A stretch of 6,174 bases of DNA from Oscillospiraceae bacterium (GTDB lineage: Bacteria; Bacillota; Clostridia; Saccharofermentanales; Saccharofermentanaceae), in NCBI GenBank assembly GCA_902803695.1, contig CADCQX010000066.1:1-6174 (forward strand), given 5' to 3'. Below are positions 1 through 5,632 of the stretch, one piece after another (the first letter of the stretch is position 1; the number at the start of each line of letters is the position of its first letter). The position numbers were made by a program, and so were the translations under genes. Below the pieces are notes generated by a model that saw only the letters and a list, made by a program, of their open reading frames with translations, searched no databases and was not told the origin of the DNA.

Positions 1-173
1 GTAAACAAAGCCTCAAAGTAGTTCAGATGATGGCCGGAATATGTTGAAATCGGAATGAATAATAGAAGACTTCCGATAAAGATAACGAACAGAAATGAAG
101 ATATGATCAGTCGGCTCGGATTCTTAAATACCCAGTCAAGGACTCTATGTAGAAAGTTTCTCTTAACAAGCAT
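1..173 (-). CDS. trkH: Trk/Ktr-type potassium transporter membrane subunit, N-terminal part (runs off window)
   Basis: This is the membrane pore subunit of a Trk/Ktr potassium uptake system, which moves K+ inward across the cytoplasmic membrane. Only the first 57 codons are present. The protein starts MLVKRNFLHRVLDWVFKNPS, then has a hydrophobic segment (about residues 21-43) ending in the family's 'G.LLL.(I/L)PIST' signature (GSLLLFIPIST), followed by 'FEALFT', which in relatives leads into the 'ATSA' of the first pore loop. The ATG lies three bases after the stop codon of the upstream RCK gene, and its weak ribosome binding site (GGTGAAG) lies inside the end of that gene, which suggests translational coupling. 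The two RCK genes just upstream fit a pore subunit gated by cytoplasmic RCK proteins. TrkH and KtrB cannot be told apart from this fragment, so the symbol is only a family label. Confidence 0.88.
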   Translation of the reverse strand, partial: MLVKRNFLHRVLDWVFKNPSRLIISSFLFVIFIGSLLLFIPISTYSGHHLNYFEALF

Positions 174-176
174 CGG

Positions 177-836
177 TTAATTCTTCACCATCGCTTCCCA
201 CAGATCTTCAATACGGCGCTTTGTGCAAACCATGAGCATATCATCGCCTGCGTGCATAACGGTATCACCTTGAGGAGTTATCGCTTTGCCGTCGGAAGAA
301 GTAATGACAACTACCTTGGCGTCCTTGACGAACTTATAATCCATAAGTTTCTTCTCACATGCTGCCGAAGAAGGAGATAACTTAAATTCTACGATCACGT
401 GATCGGTACCCTCGATCTTGGTAATGATCCTCATGCCCTTAAATTCGATCTCATTGTCAACGAGATCAACGATGATATCAGTTCCGCAGAAATGCTTATC
501 GACGCCGAACATAGCGGCAATATCATTATTCTTTGGATTATTGATCCTGGAGATCGTTGTAGGAACCTTGTAGTATTTCTTGGCTATCTGACATGTAATG
601 AGATTGTTCTCATCATTACCTGTAAGAGCTACAAGAATATCAACGTCCGTACATACACTGGACAAGCCCTGAACGGTAGATGCATCAGCACACACAGTTT
701 CTACGCCGAGCGAATTCGCAATGTGTTCACAGGCTTTCTGCCTTACATCAACAACGGTTACCTTCTGGCCCTTGAAGACAAGCTCACTTGCCAAGAAGAA
801 TCCAACTTTACCCGCACCTACGATAACTATCTTCAT
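177..836 (-). CDS. trkA: Single-RCK potassium uptake regulatory subunit (KtrA/TrkA type), canonical
   Basis: Cytoplasmic regulatory subunit of the potassium transporter; family members assemble as rings, bind NAD(H) or ATP/ADP and gate the membrane pore. The 219-residue length matches single-RCK KtrA-type proteins rather than the double-length (about 458) enterobacterial TrkA. The RCK_N Rossmann fold fills about residues 1-120: GAGKVG at 7-12 is an intact GxGxxG loop, D30 ends the second strand (VTVVD) as the usual ribose-binding acid, and 'TGNDENN' and 'ISRINNP' are the standard later motifs. RCK_C fills about 135-219 ('EFKGMRIITKIEG', then 'GDTVMHAGDDMLMVC'). The start is supported by a GGGAG ribosome binding site about eight bases before the ATG. 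It lies 15 bases after the other RCK gene and 3 bases before the transporter gene. The ligand cannot be decided from sequence alone. Confidence 0.93.
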   Translation of the reverse strand: MKIVIVGAGKVGFFLASELVFKGQKVTVVDVRQKACEHIANSLGVETVCADASTVQGLSSVCTDVDILVALTGNDENNLITCQIAKKYYKVPTTISRINNPKNNDIAAMFGVDKHFCGTDIIVDLVDNEIEFKGMRIITKIEGTDHVIVEFKLSPSSAACEKKLMDYKFVKDAKVVVITSSDGKAITPQGDTVMHAGDDMLMVCTKRRIEDLWEAMVKN

Positions 837-851
837 ACAAATATCTCCCGC

Positions 852-1481
852 TTATTCGTAAACTTCAGCTACGATGACCTTGTCTCTTAAGACCACCTTG
901 AAATTCGGATCGTAATTATGAAGCGATCCGTCACGCATGACACCGACAATGATACCGCCTTCAGTATCAGCGATGTTCTTGAGCTTAACACCGTCAAGTT
1001 CTTCTTCGACCTTGAACATCTTGAACTTGAAGTTATCTCCGAAAAGATTGACTATAGAGACGCCGATCCTGTTCTCCGGCTCCTCATTACTCTCATGGAT
1101 CGCATTGATAAATGCGTCAACAGTAAGGTCTGTAGCCGATATCGGATAAACTCCCACATTCTCAAACATCTGGAACTCTTCGGTATCATAAGTACAAGCG
1201 ATGACCTTCTGTACACCGAAGATATTTCTGGCTATCTGCGCAGCAACAAGATTGGTATTCTCTTTATCACTTAATGCACAGACTACATCAGAATCCCTGA
1301 CGCCTGCCTCTTCAAGAATAGATGTATCGATGATAACGCCGTCAACCGGCTGAACATCAAGTTTATGATAAGCGGCCTTCTCGCTCGCATCGACATCAAC
1401 GAGTATTACATCGTGATTCTTGCAAAGACGACCTGCCAGGATTATCGCATTAGTAGAAGTACCCAAAACAACTATCTGCAT
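852..1481 (-). CDS. Degenerate RCK-domain (TrkA-like) paralogue paired with the canonical subunit
   Basis: A 209-residue protein with the same layout as its downstream neighbour: an RCK_N Rossmann domain (about 1-125) and an RCK_C domain (about 138-209, ending 'RDKVIVAEVYE'). The likely role is a second regulatory subunit of the potassium transporter. The nucleotide-binding loop is altered: where the neighbour has GAGKVG this one has GTSTNA (residues 7-12), so the second and third glycines are replaced by S and A. Acidic residues remain after strand two (ILVDVD, D29 and D31). The 'TGNDENN' motif becomes 'LSDKENTN', and the arginine of 'ISRINNP' is lost ('IACTYDT'). Binding may be lost or changed. 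The ATG at 1481 is preferred because AGAGG lies upstream at good spacing and it is only one base past the methyltransferase stop; an upstream in-frame start at 1538 would overlap that gene and add 19 residues ahead of the fold. Confidence 0.88.
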   Translation of the reverse strand: MQIVVLGTSTNAIILAGRLCKNHDVILVDVDASEKAAYHKLDVQPVDGVIIDTSILEEAGVRDSDVVCALSDKENTNLVAAQIARNIFGVQKVIACTYDTEEFQMFENVGVYPISATDLTVDAFINAIHESNEEPENRIGVSIVNLFGDNFKFKMFKVEEELDGVKLKNIADTEGGIIVGVMRDGSLHNYDPNFKVVLRDKVIVAEVYE

Positions 1482-1482
1482 A

Positions 1483-2268
1483 TTACGTCCTCTTAGTTGA
1501 CAATATATATCCGATGATGGATGCCGCAGACGCCGCATTAAGCGACTCAGCCTTACCCTGCATCGTTATCTTAACCATTGTATCACAACGAGACGAACAG
1601 GAATCAGTAAGTCCGTTGCCCTCATTACCTATGAAATAACAGCTCGGAAGCGTTATCTCCGCCTTCTCTATCGGCGCTCCCTTAAGATGAGCCGCAAGTG
1701 TCCTTATATCATGCTCCTTACAGAACTCGAAAACACTGTCCACCGAATCGACCTTCAATATCGGAAGATGCCATACCGACCCCATGGAAGCTCTTAAGAC
1801 CTTCTCATTAAACGGATCCGCAGTTCCCTTAACAAGTATCACGGCAGTAAAATCAAAGGCATCCGCAAGTCTTATGACCGTACCGAGATTTCCGGGATCC
1901 TGAAGTTCCTCCAGACAAAGATAGATATCGTCTTTTCCCCTGAACGGGATATCAGTTCCCATATCAGGCTCATTAACGACCATCGCTATTCCCTGAGGAT
2001 TAACGGTCGAAGCTACTTTTTCGAAGCAATCAGTGGAAAGTGCTATTATCTCACAGGAGATATCATATTTTCTGATCAATTCATCTGCCAGTTCCTGCTT
2101 GTTTTCGCAAAAAACAAACATGACAGGCTTAACTCCGGATAAAAGAGCATCCTCACAGAGCCTTGTTCCTTCAATGAATACAAGACCTTCTTTCGCAGCT
2201 TTCTTTCTGTCGTGGAGAAGAGTCAATCTCTTGACCTTTGAATTGTCCTTACTTCTGATGATATCCAT
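1483..2268 (-). CDS. TrmH/SpoU-family RNA 2'-O-methyltransferase
   Basis: A SPOUT-class enzyme of 261 residues expected to transfer a methyl group from S-adenosylmethionine to a ribose 2'-OH in rRNA or tRNA. The N-terminal part (about 1-100) looks like the family's substrate-binding domain ('KEGLVFIEGTRLCEDAL'), and the catalytic domain carries all three SpoU motifs: motif 1 'LQDPGNLGTVIR' (122-133, with the expected N and R), motif 2 'FIGNEGNGL' (212-220) and motif 3 'ITMQGKAESLNAASA' (234-248), which contribute to the trefoil-knot cofactor site. The exact RNA target is not predictable. The start is uncertain: ATG at 2268 (MDIIRSKDNS) or 2274 (MTMDII) both fit, and neither has a strong ribosome binding site. 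A GTG at 2304 falls inside a terminator hairpin and is unlikely. The stop is one base from the next ATG, so the gene probably leads the potassium-uptake operon. I see no promoter directly in front of it. Confidence 0.92.
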   Translation of the reverse strand: MDIIRSKDNSKVKRLTLLHDRKKAAKEGLVFIEGTRLCEDALLSGVKPVMFVFCENKQELADELIRKYDISCEIIALSTDCFEKVASTVNPQGIAMVVNEPDMGTDIPFRGKDDIYLCLEELQDPGNLGTVIRLADAFDFTAVILVKGTADPFNEKVLRASMGSVWHLPILKVDSVDSVFEFCKEHDIRTLAAHLKGAPIEKAEITLPSCYFIGNEGNGLTDSCSSRCDTMVKITMQGKAESLNAASAASIIGYILSTKRT

Positions 2269-2284
2269 AGTCATAATAATACCA

Positions 2285-2315
2285 TAAAAGAAGCGCCTGA
2301 CCACAGACGCTTCTT
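2285..2315 (-). terminator. Rho-independent terminator after the surface-protein/small-peptide unit
   Basis: Read on the minus strand, AAGAAGCGTCTG, loop TGGT and CAGGCGCTTCTT form a 12-base-pair stem (one U-G wobble) with a four-base loop, followed by TTAT, so the run reads CTTCTTTTAT. It begins 24 bases after the stop of the 40-residue peptide gene and ends about 11 bases before the first plausible methyltransferase ATG. The U-tract is short and broken by an A, so termination may be partial, which would let transcription reach the downstream genes. Confidence 0.8.
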
Positions 2316-2339
2316 GATAACTATCTTACCGTTCCTATA

Positions 2340-2462
2340 TCAACCTTCATTAGGCGTATTTGGGGCAATCGGTCCTGACAAAGGATCTGAATCAATGAGA
2401 GGATCAGCTTCTAAAACAACTATATCTAATTCCGGTACAACGTAGTTTTCCTTATTTTCCAT
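2340..2462 (-). CDS. Unrecognised 40-residue acidic peptide, second gene of the surface-protein unit
   Basis: A small gene with a strong start: AAGGAG lies eight bases before the ATG and overlaps the TAA of the upstream 784-residue protein, only 12 bases separate the two genes, and a terminator follows. The peptide begins MENKENYVVPELDIVVLEAD and continues with two 'DPL' units (residues 20-22 and 26-28) and a Pro/Asn/Gly-rich tail ('SGPIAPNTPNEG'). It has nine acidic residues and one lysine, no cysteine, no signal peptide and no membrane segment. The front part resembles, from memory only, short gut-bacterial ORFs with a 'Y..P.(L/I/M)(D/E)(I/V)..(L/F)' pattern, some of which are considered as peptide precursors. 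No peptide-modifying enzyme or exporter is in the window. The function is unknown; a leader-plus-core precursor or a partner of the secreted protein are both only possibilities. Confidence 0.72.
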   Translation of the reverse strand: MENKENYVVPELDIVVLEADPLIDSDPLSGPIAPNTPNEG

Positions 2463-2474
2463 ATTTCGTTCTCC

Positions 2475-4829
2475 TTAATAGTAGTATTTCTTAGAATATA
2501 ATATGAATGTATCTGCCAGTTTATGAGCCTTTGAAGAATACGTCGAACCGATATCATTGCTTAGCCAGTGCAGATAACTTATCGGCTTACAACTGAGATC
2601 GATCTCATCTTCACCAGTATCATTATACTTGATTTTTATGTTAATCGTACCATAAAGATCAGCCATGGAAAGATTGCTAAGCTTTACACAGTAATATGAT
2701 CCGCTTGTCTTATATGTCTCGACAGTACCGCGATTGAAATTATGCGTGAAAGAAATCTCAATTTTATCCACATCAGCCTTATCCGGCACGTAGAAATAGT
2801 ACTTAACGGATGGAGCTCCTGTAAATATCATCGTCCAGCCATAAAATGAAACATGATCACCGGCAGGCACGTAATACGGCATATTTCCGTAGCTCGGTTC
2901 GTAATCATAAACAAGATTAGGTGTCTCGTAATCTTTAAATTCCGTGTTTTCCTTCATAACATCAGTTATGTTCTTATCAGCAAGATCATCTGTCCTGAAT
3001 CCAAAGTATTCCTGGGCAGCGGCACCGTACATAGCTAGGCTTACAGCACCCTGATAGGAATAAAGACCGTATTTCTTATAATCTTTGCACACAGCATCTA
3101 TATAATCCCTGACAGTAAATCCGGTCATGGAATCAACAAGTTCTCCGTTCTTATAAAGATCAAACTGAAGAGGAACGGTCATATCTGTTGAATCAACATA
3201 GTAAGTGAATGTTACACAACCATCATCTTCCCTGTAATAATTGTCAACAGGTATAGTCTTCTCATTCTTTCCGAGGGTAAAGAGTTCTTGATCTGACGCC
3301 GCGCTTATCTTTGCTGTCCATATGTCATCTCCCGGTTCACCGATTTCATCATCTTCCGGTATATACACGTGGAACTTAATTCCGACACCATAACCTCCCG
3401 TCAGGATCGAATAACCACTGAGAGCAGCAGCTTGGGATCCGTCACCTTTTACAAGAGTCATATAAGCACGGGTACCGTCACCGTTCTTTTTCGGAGATAA
3501 CAGAGTAAATTTGCTGTTTTCAAAGAAGAATGCGTTTTCCAGGTCAGACATGTAGCTTTCATGGTATGAATAACCTTGGACTACTGAAGATCCGCTCGTA
3601 AATCCTGCTCCGGTTATTCCTATGCTGCTTCCTTTAACTCTGCTCATATCTACGTAGATACAATCATAGGCTCTTCCTTTGTAATTCAGATACAGATCAT
3701 TCGCATCTCCGTCTTCTTCAAGGCTGACATTTCCCGCGATCTTCGTAGCTCCGCTGACAGTAAGTTTATATGATATCTGATCAGGGTCAGACTCGATATA
3801 GATACCGCCGCCCTTGTCACTTACGACCAGGTTTTCCGTTATGCAGGTTCCGTTGTTAGCTTCGATCATAGCATACGGTCCTTCTGCACAGACTCCGCCT
3901 CCGCGTTCTGCTGCAACGCAACCCATTATGCCGTAATTAAATTCGGAAGTCTGTTCTGAATAGTTATAATCACCATAGAGTTGAAGCTGTCCCTGAAGAT
4001 AGATTCCGCCGCCGACTTCTCCATAGCAATGGCGGATAGATGATCTTTCGAGACTGATGTGAGGTCCGTATGTATATCCGCCTCCGGGAACTTCGTATCT
4101 CGCTCCCTCAGTATAGATCGCTCCGCCGTATTCGGCAGAAAAATCTTTGATCACACAGCCGTTTCTGTCATAATATGCCGAAAAGGCACCGTTACCGACT
4201 ACCTTAACTGCGCTGTTTCTGACATCCGTATAATTTGAATCATATCCGCCGAGAAGATCAACGTCCGTGATGCTTATCGAACCTGTGCTGTATGACTCGC
4301 TTCCTGCCGAAAACAAAGTCGCACCCCAAGGAGAATATACCTTGCCGTTCTGACTCGGTATATAGTTGAAATTGTAAGAATTATATAAAGAGATAGATAC
4401 AGGTGCATTCGTTATTCCGTCCCACATAACCTCGGATATATCATCCGGAGTATAAGTGATCTGCCTTCCCTGCATATCGATCGCGATAGTCGTATGATAA
4501 GGAACTACCAGACCCTTAGTTACCGTAATATTCTCACCGAGATAAAAATGGGTCGTAACGGACATATCCTCTCTTACGTAGTACGGAAGGGTTCCGCCGA
4601 GTTTATTAATCAGACCCTGATCAATAAGGAAATATGTGACTGCACCCCATCCTTTATCTATACCGGTGACATAAAAACCAAGCTCCGGATCATAGGTAAA
4701 TACATAACCGTCAACTTCCTTGGTCCCATCTTCGCCATAAGCTTTAATTTTTTGGCTCGGACACAGGCAAATGATCATGGTAATCGTAAGAAATAATGCT
4801 GCAAGTTCTAAAAGTGACTTCCTTCTCAT
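2475..4829 (-). CDS. Large secreted beta-helix protein with duplicated C-terminal module
   Basis: A 784-residue exported protein of unknown function. Residues 1-30 form a Sec signal peptide (MRRK, hydrophobic core LLELAALFLTITMIICL, possible cleavage after IKA at 28-30). Residues about 190-350 contain four glycine-rich turns, 'GGAIYTEG' (235), 'GGGIYLQG' (273), 'GGGVCAEG' (310) and 'GGGIYIES' (340), spaced 30-38 residues apart, as in right-handed parallel beta-helices and the GGAI repeats of Chlamydia-type polymorphic proteins. Two related beta-plus-helix modules follow (about 480-610 and 667-784). The first ends in 'YGAAAQEYFG', a motif I associate with secreted clostridial proteins; the second ends the protein. 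I see no LPXTG signal, C-terminal membrane helix, lipobox or catalytic motif, so it is probably released or held non-covalently; adhesion or glycan binding is a guess. The ATG at 4829 is chosen because GGGGGA precedes it and the signal peptide starts there; a TTG at 4874 is in frame but poor. Confidence 0.88.
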   Translation of the reverse strand: MRRKSLLELAALFLTITMIICLCPSQKIKAYGEDGTKEVDGYVFTYDPELGFYVTGIDKGWGAVTYFLIDQGLINKLGGTLPYYVREDMSVTTHFYLGENITVTKGLVVPYHTTIAIDMQGRQITYTPDDISEVMWDGITNAPVSISLYNSYNFNYIPSQNGKVYSPWGATLFSAGSESYSTGSISITDVDLLGGYDSNYTDVRNSAVKVVGNGAFSAYYDRNGCVIKDFSAEYGGAIYTEGARYEVPGGGYTYGPHISLERSSIRHCYGEVGGGIYLQGQLQLYGDYNYSEQTSEFNYGIMGCVAAERGGGVCAEGPYAMIEANNGTCITENLVVSDKGGGIYIESDPDQISYKLTVSGATKIAGNVSLEEDGDANDLYLNYKGRAYDCIYVDMSRVKGSSIGITGAGFTSGSSVVQGYSYHESYMSDLENAFFFENSKFTLLSPKKNGDGTRAYMTLVKGDGSQAAALSGYSILTGGYGVGIKFHVYIPEDDEIGEPGDDIWTAKISAASDQELFTLGKNEKTIPVDNYYREDDGCVTFTYYVDSTDMTVPLQFDLYKNGELVDSMTGFTVRDYIDAVCKDYKKYGLYSYQGAVSLAMYGAAAQEYFGFRTDDLADKNITDVMKENTEFKDYETPNLVYDYEPSYGNMPYYVPAGDHVSFYGWTMIFTGAPSVKYYFYVPDKADVDKIEISFTHNFNRGTVETYKTSGSYYCVKLSNLSMADLYGTINIKIKYNDTGEDEIDLSCKPISYLHWLSNDIGSTYSSKAHKLADTFILYSKKYYY

Positions 4830-4880
4830 ATTAGTTTTCCCCCGGAAAATAGAAGCGCCTGTTACTGTTTGCAATAATTC

Positions 4881-4889
4881 ATTATATCA
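4881..4889 (-). promoter_or_regulatory. Extended -10 promoter for the surface-protein gene
   Basis: On the minus strand TGATATAAT is a perfect extended -10 element (TGnTATAAT) lying about 50 bases upstream of the surface-protein ATG, downstream of the rplT terminator. The -35 position (about 17 bases further up) has only a weak TATTAA-like match, as is common for extended -10 promoters. Transcription would start near 4874, giving a leader of about 45 bases. A second TATAAT (4911-4916) lies 30 bases further upstream, without a clear -35. Confidence 0.65.
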
Positions 4890-4903
4890 TGAATCAATGA
4901 TAT
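4884..4903. promoter_or_regulatory. Inverted repeat overlapping the surface-gene promoter, possible operator
   Basis: ATATCAT and ATGATAT form perfect 7-base arms separated by six bases. The right arm (minus-strand reading) overlaps the extended -10 element, and the left arm lies in the spacer toward -35. A dimeric regulator bound here would block RNA polymerase. This is inference from position and symmetry; in AT-rich intergenic DNA short palindromes also arise by chance. Confidence 0.35.
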
Positions 4904-4946
4904 TTAATAAATTATACGGTAATTCGATATAGTCTATTTTCGGAGA

Positions 4947-4978
4947 ATAAAAAAGGTGTCCCGAAAAATGGGACACCT
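4947..4978 (-). terminator. Rho-independent terminator of the infC-rpmI-rplT operon
   Basis: Minus-strand AGGTGTCCC and GGGACACCT form a perfect 9-base-pair stem around a seven-base loop (ATTTTTC), followed by further T residues, giving a run of six T including the last stem base, then ATT. It lies 27 bases after the rplT stop codon and ahead of the surface-gene promoter, separating the ribosomal operon from the accessory unit. Confidence 0.95.
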
Positions 4979-5005
4979 GATGTTTCATATATTAGCTTTA
5001 CTAGA

Positions 5006-5359
5006 TTAGAGAGCTGCCTTAGCCTGCTCACAAAGCTTTGCAAATCCGTTTGGATCGGAGATAGCGATATCGGAAAGAACCTTACGGTCGAGAGCGATAT
5101 CTGCCTTCTTAAGACCATTCATGAACTTGCTGTAAGAAAGACCGTTGATTCTTGCTGCTGCATTGATTCTAGCAATCCAGAGCTTTCTGAACTCTCTCTT
5201 CTTTGTACGACGATCTCTATATGCATAAGCACCTGACTTCATGACAGCCTGATTAGCTACCTTGAAGAGCTTGCTCTTGTGACCAAAATATCCCTTAGCT
5301 GCCTTCAATACCTTACGATGACGAGCTCTTGTGCGAACGCCTCTTTTTACTCTTGACAT
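5006..5359 (-). CDS. rplT: 50S ribosomal protein L20
   Basis: L20 binds 23S rRNA early in large-subunit assembly and in many bacteria also represses its own operon. The 117-residue length is normal for the family. The basic N-terminal extension 'MSRVKRGVRTRARHRKVLK' and the segment 'AKGYFGHKSKLFKVANQAV', 'YRDRRTKKREFRKLWIARI' and 'NGLSYSKFMNGLKKA' match the conserved L20 pattern along its whole length. AGGAGG lies eight bases before the ATG. It is the last gene of the infC-rpmI-rplT operon, 46 bases after rpmI and just before a strong terminator. The L20 operator of Firmicutes is normally in the infC leader, which lies outside this window. Confidence 0.98.
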   Translation of the reverse strand: MSRVKRGVRTRARHRKVLKAAKGYFGHKSKLFKVANQAVMKSGAYAYRDRRTKKREFRKLWIARINAAARINGLSYSKFMNGLKKADIALDRKVLSDIAISDPNGFAKLCEQAKAAL

Positions 5360-5405
5360 TTTATTTTCCTCCTAGTCGGTTTCAATTCTAATTCAGATCC
5401 TGAAA

Positions 5406-5603
5406 TTACATATAAGGGATCATTTTTCTGATTACTTTTGCATTAGCTTCAGAGCAAACTGCTGTGTGACGAAGATGTCTCATTCTCTTAGTAGGTCTCT
5501 TGCTAAGGATGTGACGACGGAAAGCCTGAGAGTACAAAACTTTACCTGTACCTGTTACCTTAAATCTCTTCTTAGATGAGCTGTGTGTTTTCTGCTTAGG
5601 CAT
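5406..5603 (-). CDS. rpmI: 50S ribosomal protein L35
   Basis: A 65-residue, strongly basic protein of the large ribosomal subunit. It opens with 'MPKQKTHSSSKKRFKVTGTG', the standard L35 start (usual form MPK.KTH...KRF..TG.G), and continues with 'AFRRHILSKRPTKRMRHLR', the conserved 'HIL.K...KR...LR' core, ending in 'MIPYM'. AAGGAGG lies about eight bases before the ATG. It sits 29 bases after infC and 46 bases before rplT, in the usual order. Length and sequence are ordinary for the family. Confidence 0.98.
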   Translation of the reverse strand: MPKQKTHSSSKKRFKVTGTGKVLYSQAFRRHILSKRPTKRMRHLRHTAVCSEANAKVIRKMIPYM

Positions 5604-5632
5604 TTTACTGTTCCTCCTTGAACTTGATTTGC

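Noticed and set aside
399..890. Long plus-strand open frame opposite the RCK genes
   Set aside because: It overlaps a clear RCK coding region on the other strand, its translation has no recognisable domain, and I see no convincing ribosome binding site; it is a frame shadow.
852..1538. Start at 1538 for the first RCK gene
   Set aside because: It would overlap the methyltransferase end by 56 bases and put a 19-residue tail before the first beta strand of the Rossmann fold; the ATG at 1481 has its own ribosome binding site.
1483..2304. GTG start at 2304 for the RNA methyltransferase
   Set aside because: It lies inside the terminator stem-loop, has only a poor ribosome binding site and adds 12 residues not typical of the family N-terminus; ATG at 2274 or 2268 fits better.
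4760..4770. Possible lipobox cysteines in the surface-protein signal peptide (C21, C23)
   Set aside because: The residues before each cysteine (MII-C and ICL-C) do not fit the [LVI][ASTVI][GAS]C lipobox, so a standard Sec signal is preferred.
2475..4874. TTG start at 4874 for the surface protein
   Set aside because: It is at the predicted transcription start, has no ribosome binding site and would place 15 extra residues before a clear signal peptide that starts at the ATG with GGGGGA upstream.
4912..5118. Minus-strand 68-codon frame overlapping the end of rplT and its terminator
   Set aside because: It reads through the rplT coding region in another frame and through the terminator hairpin, with no ribosome binding site.
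5388..5402. Small hairpin (TTCAG/CTGAA) between rpmI and rplT
   Set aside because: A five-base-pair stem without a T-tract in the middle of a co-transcribed operon is too weak to call a terminator or regulatory element.
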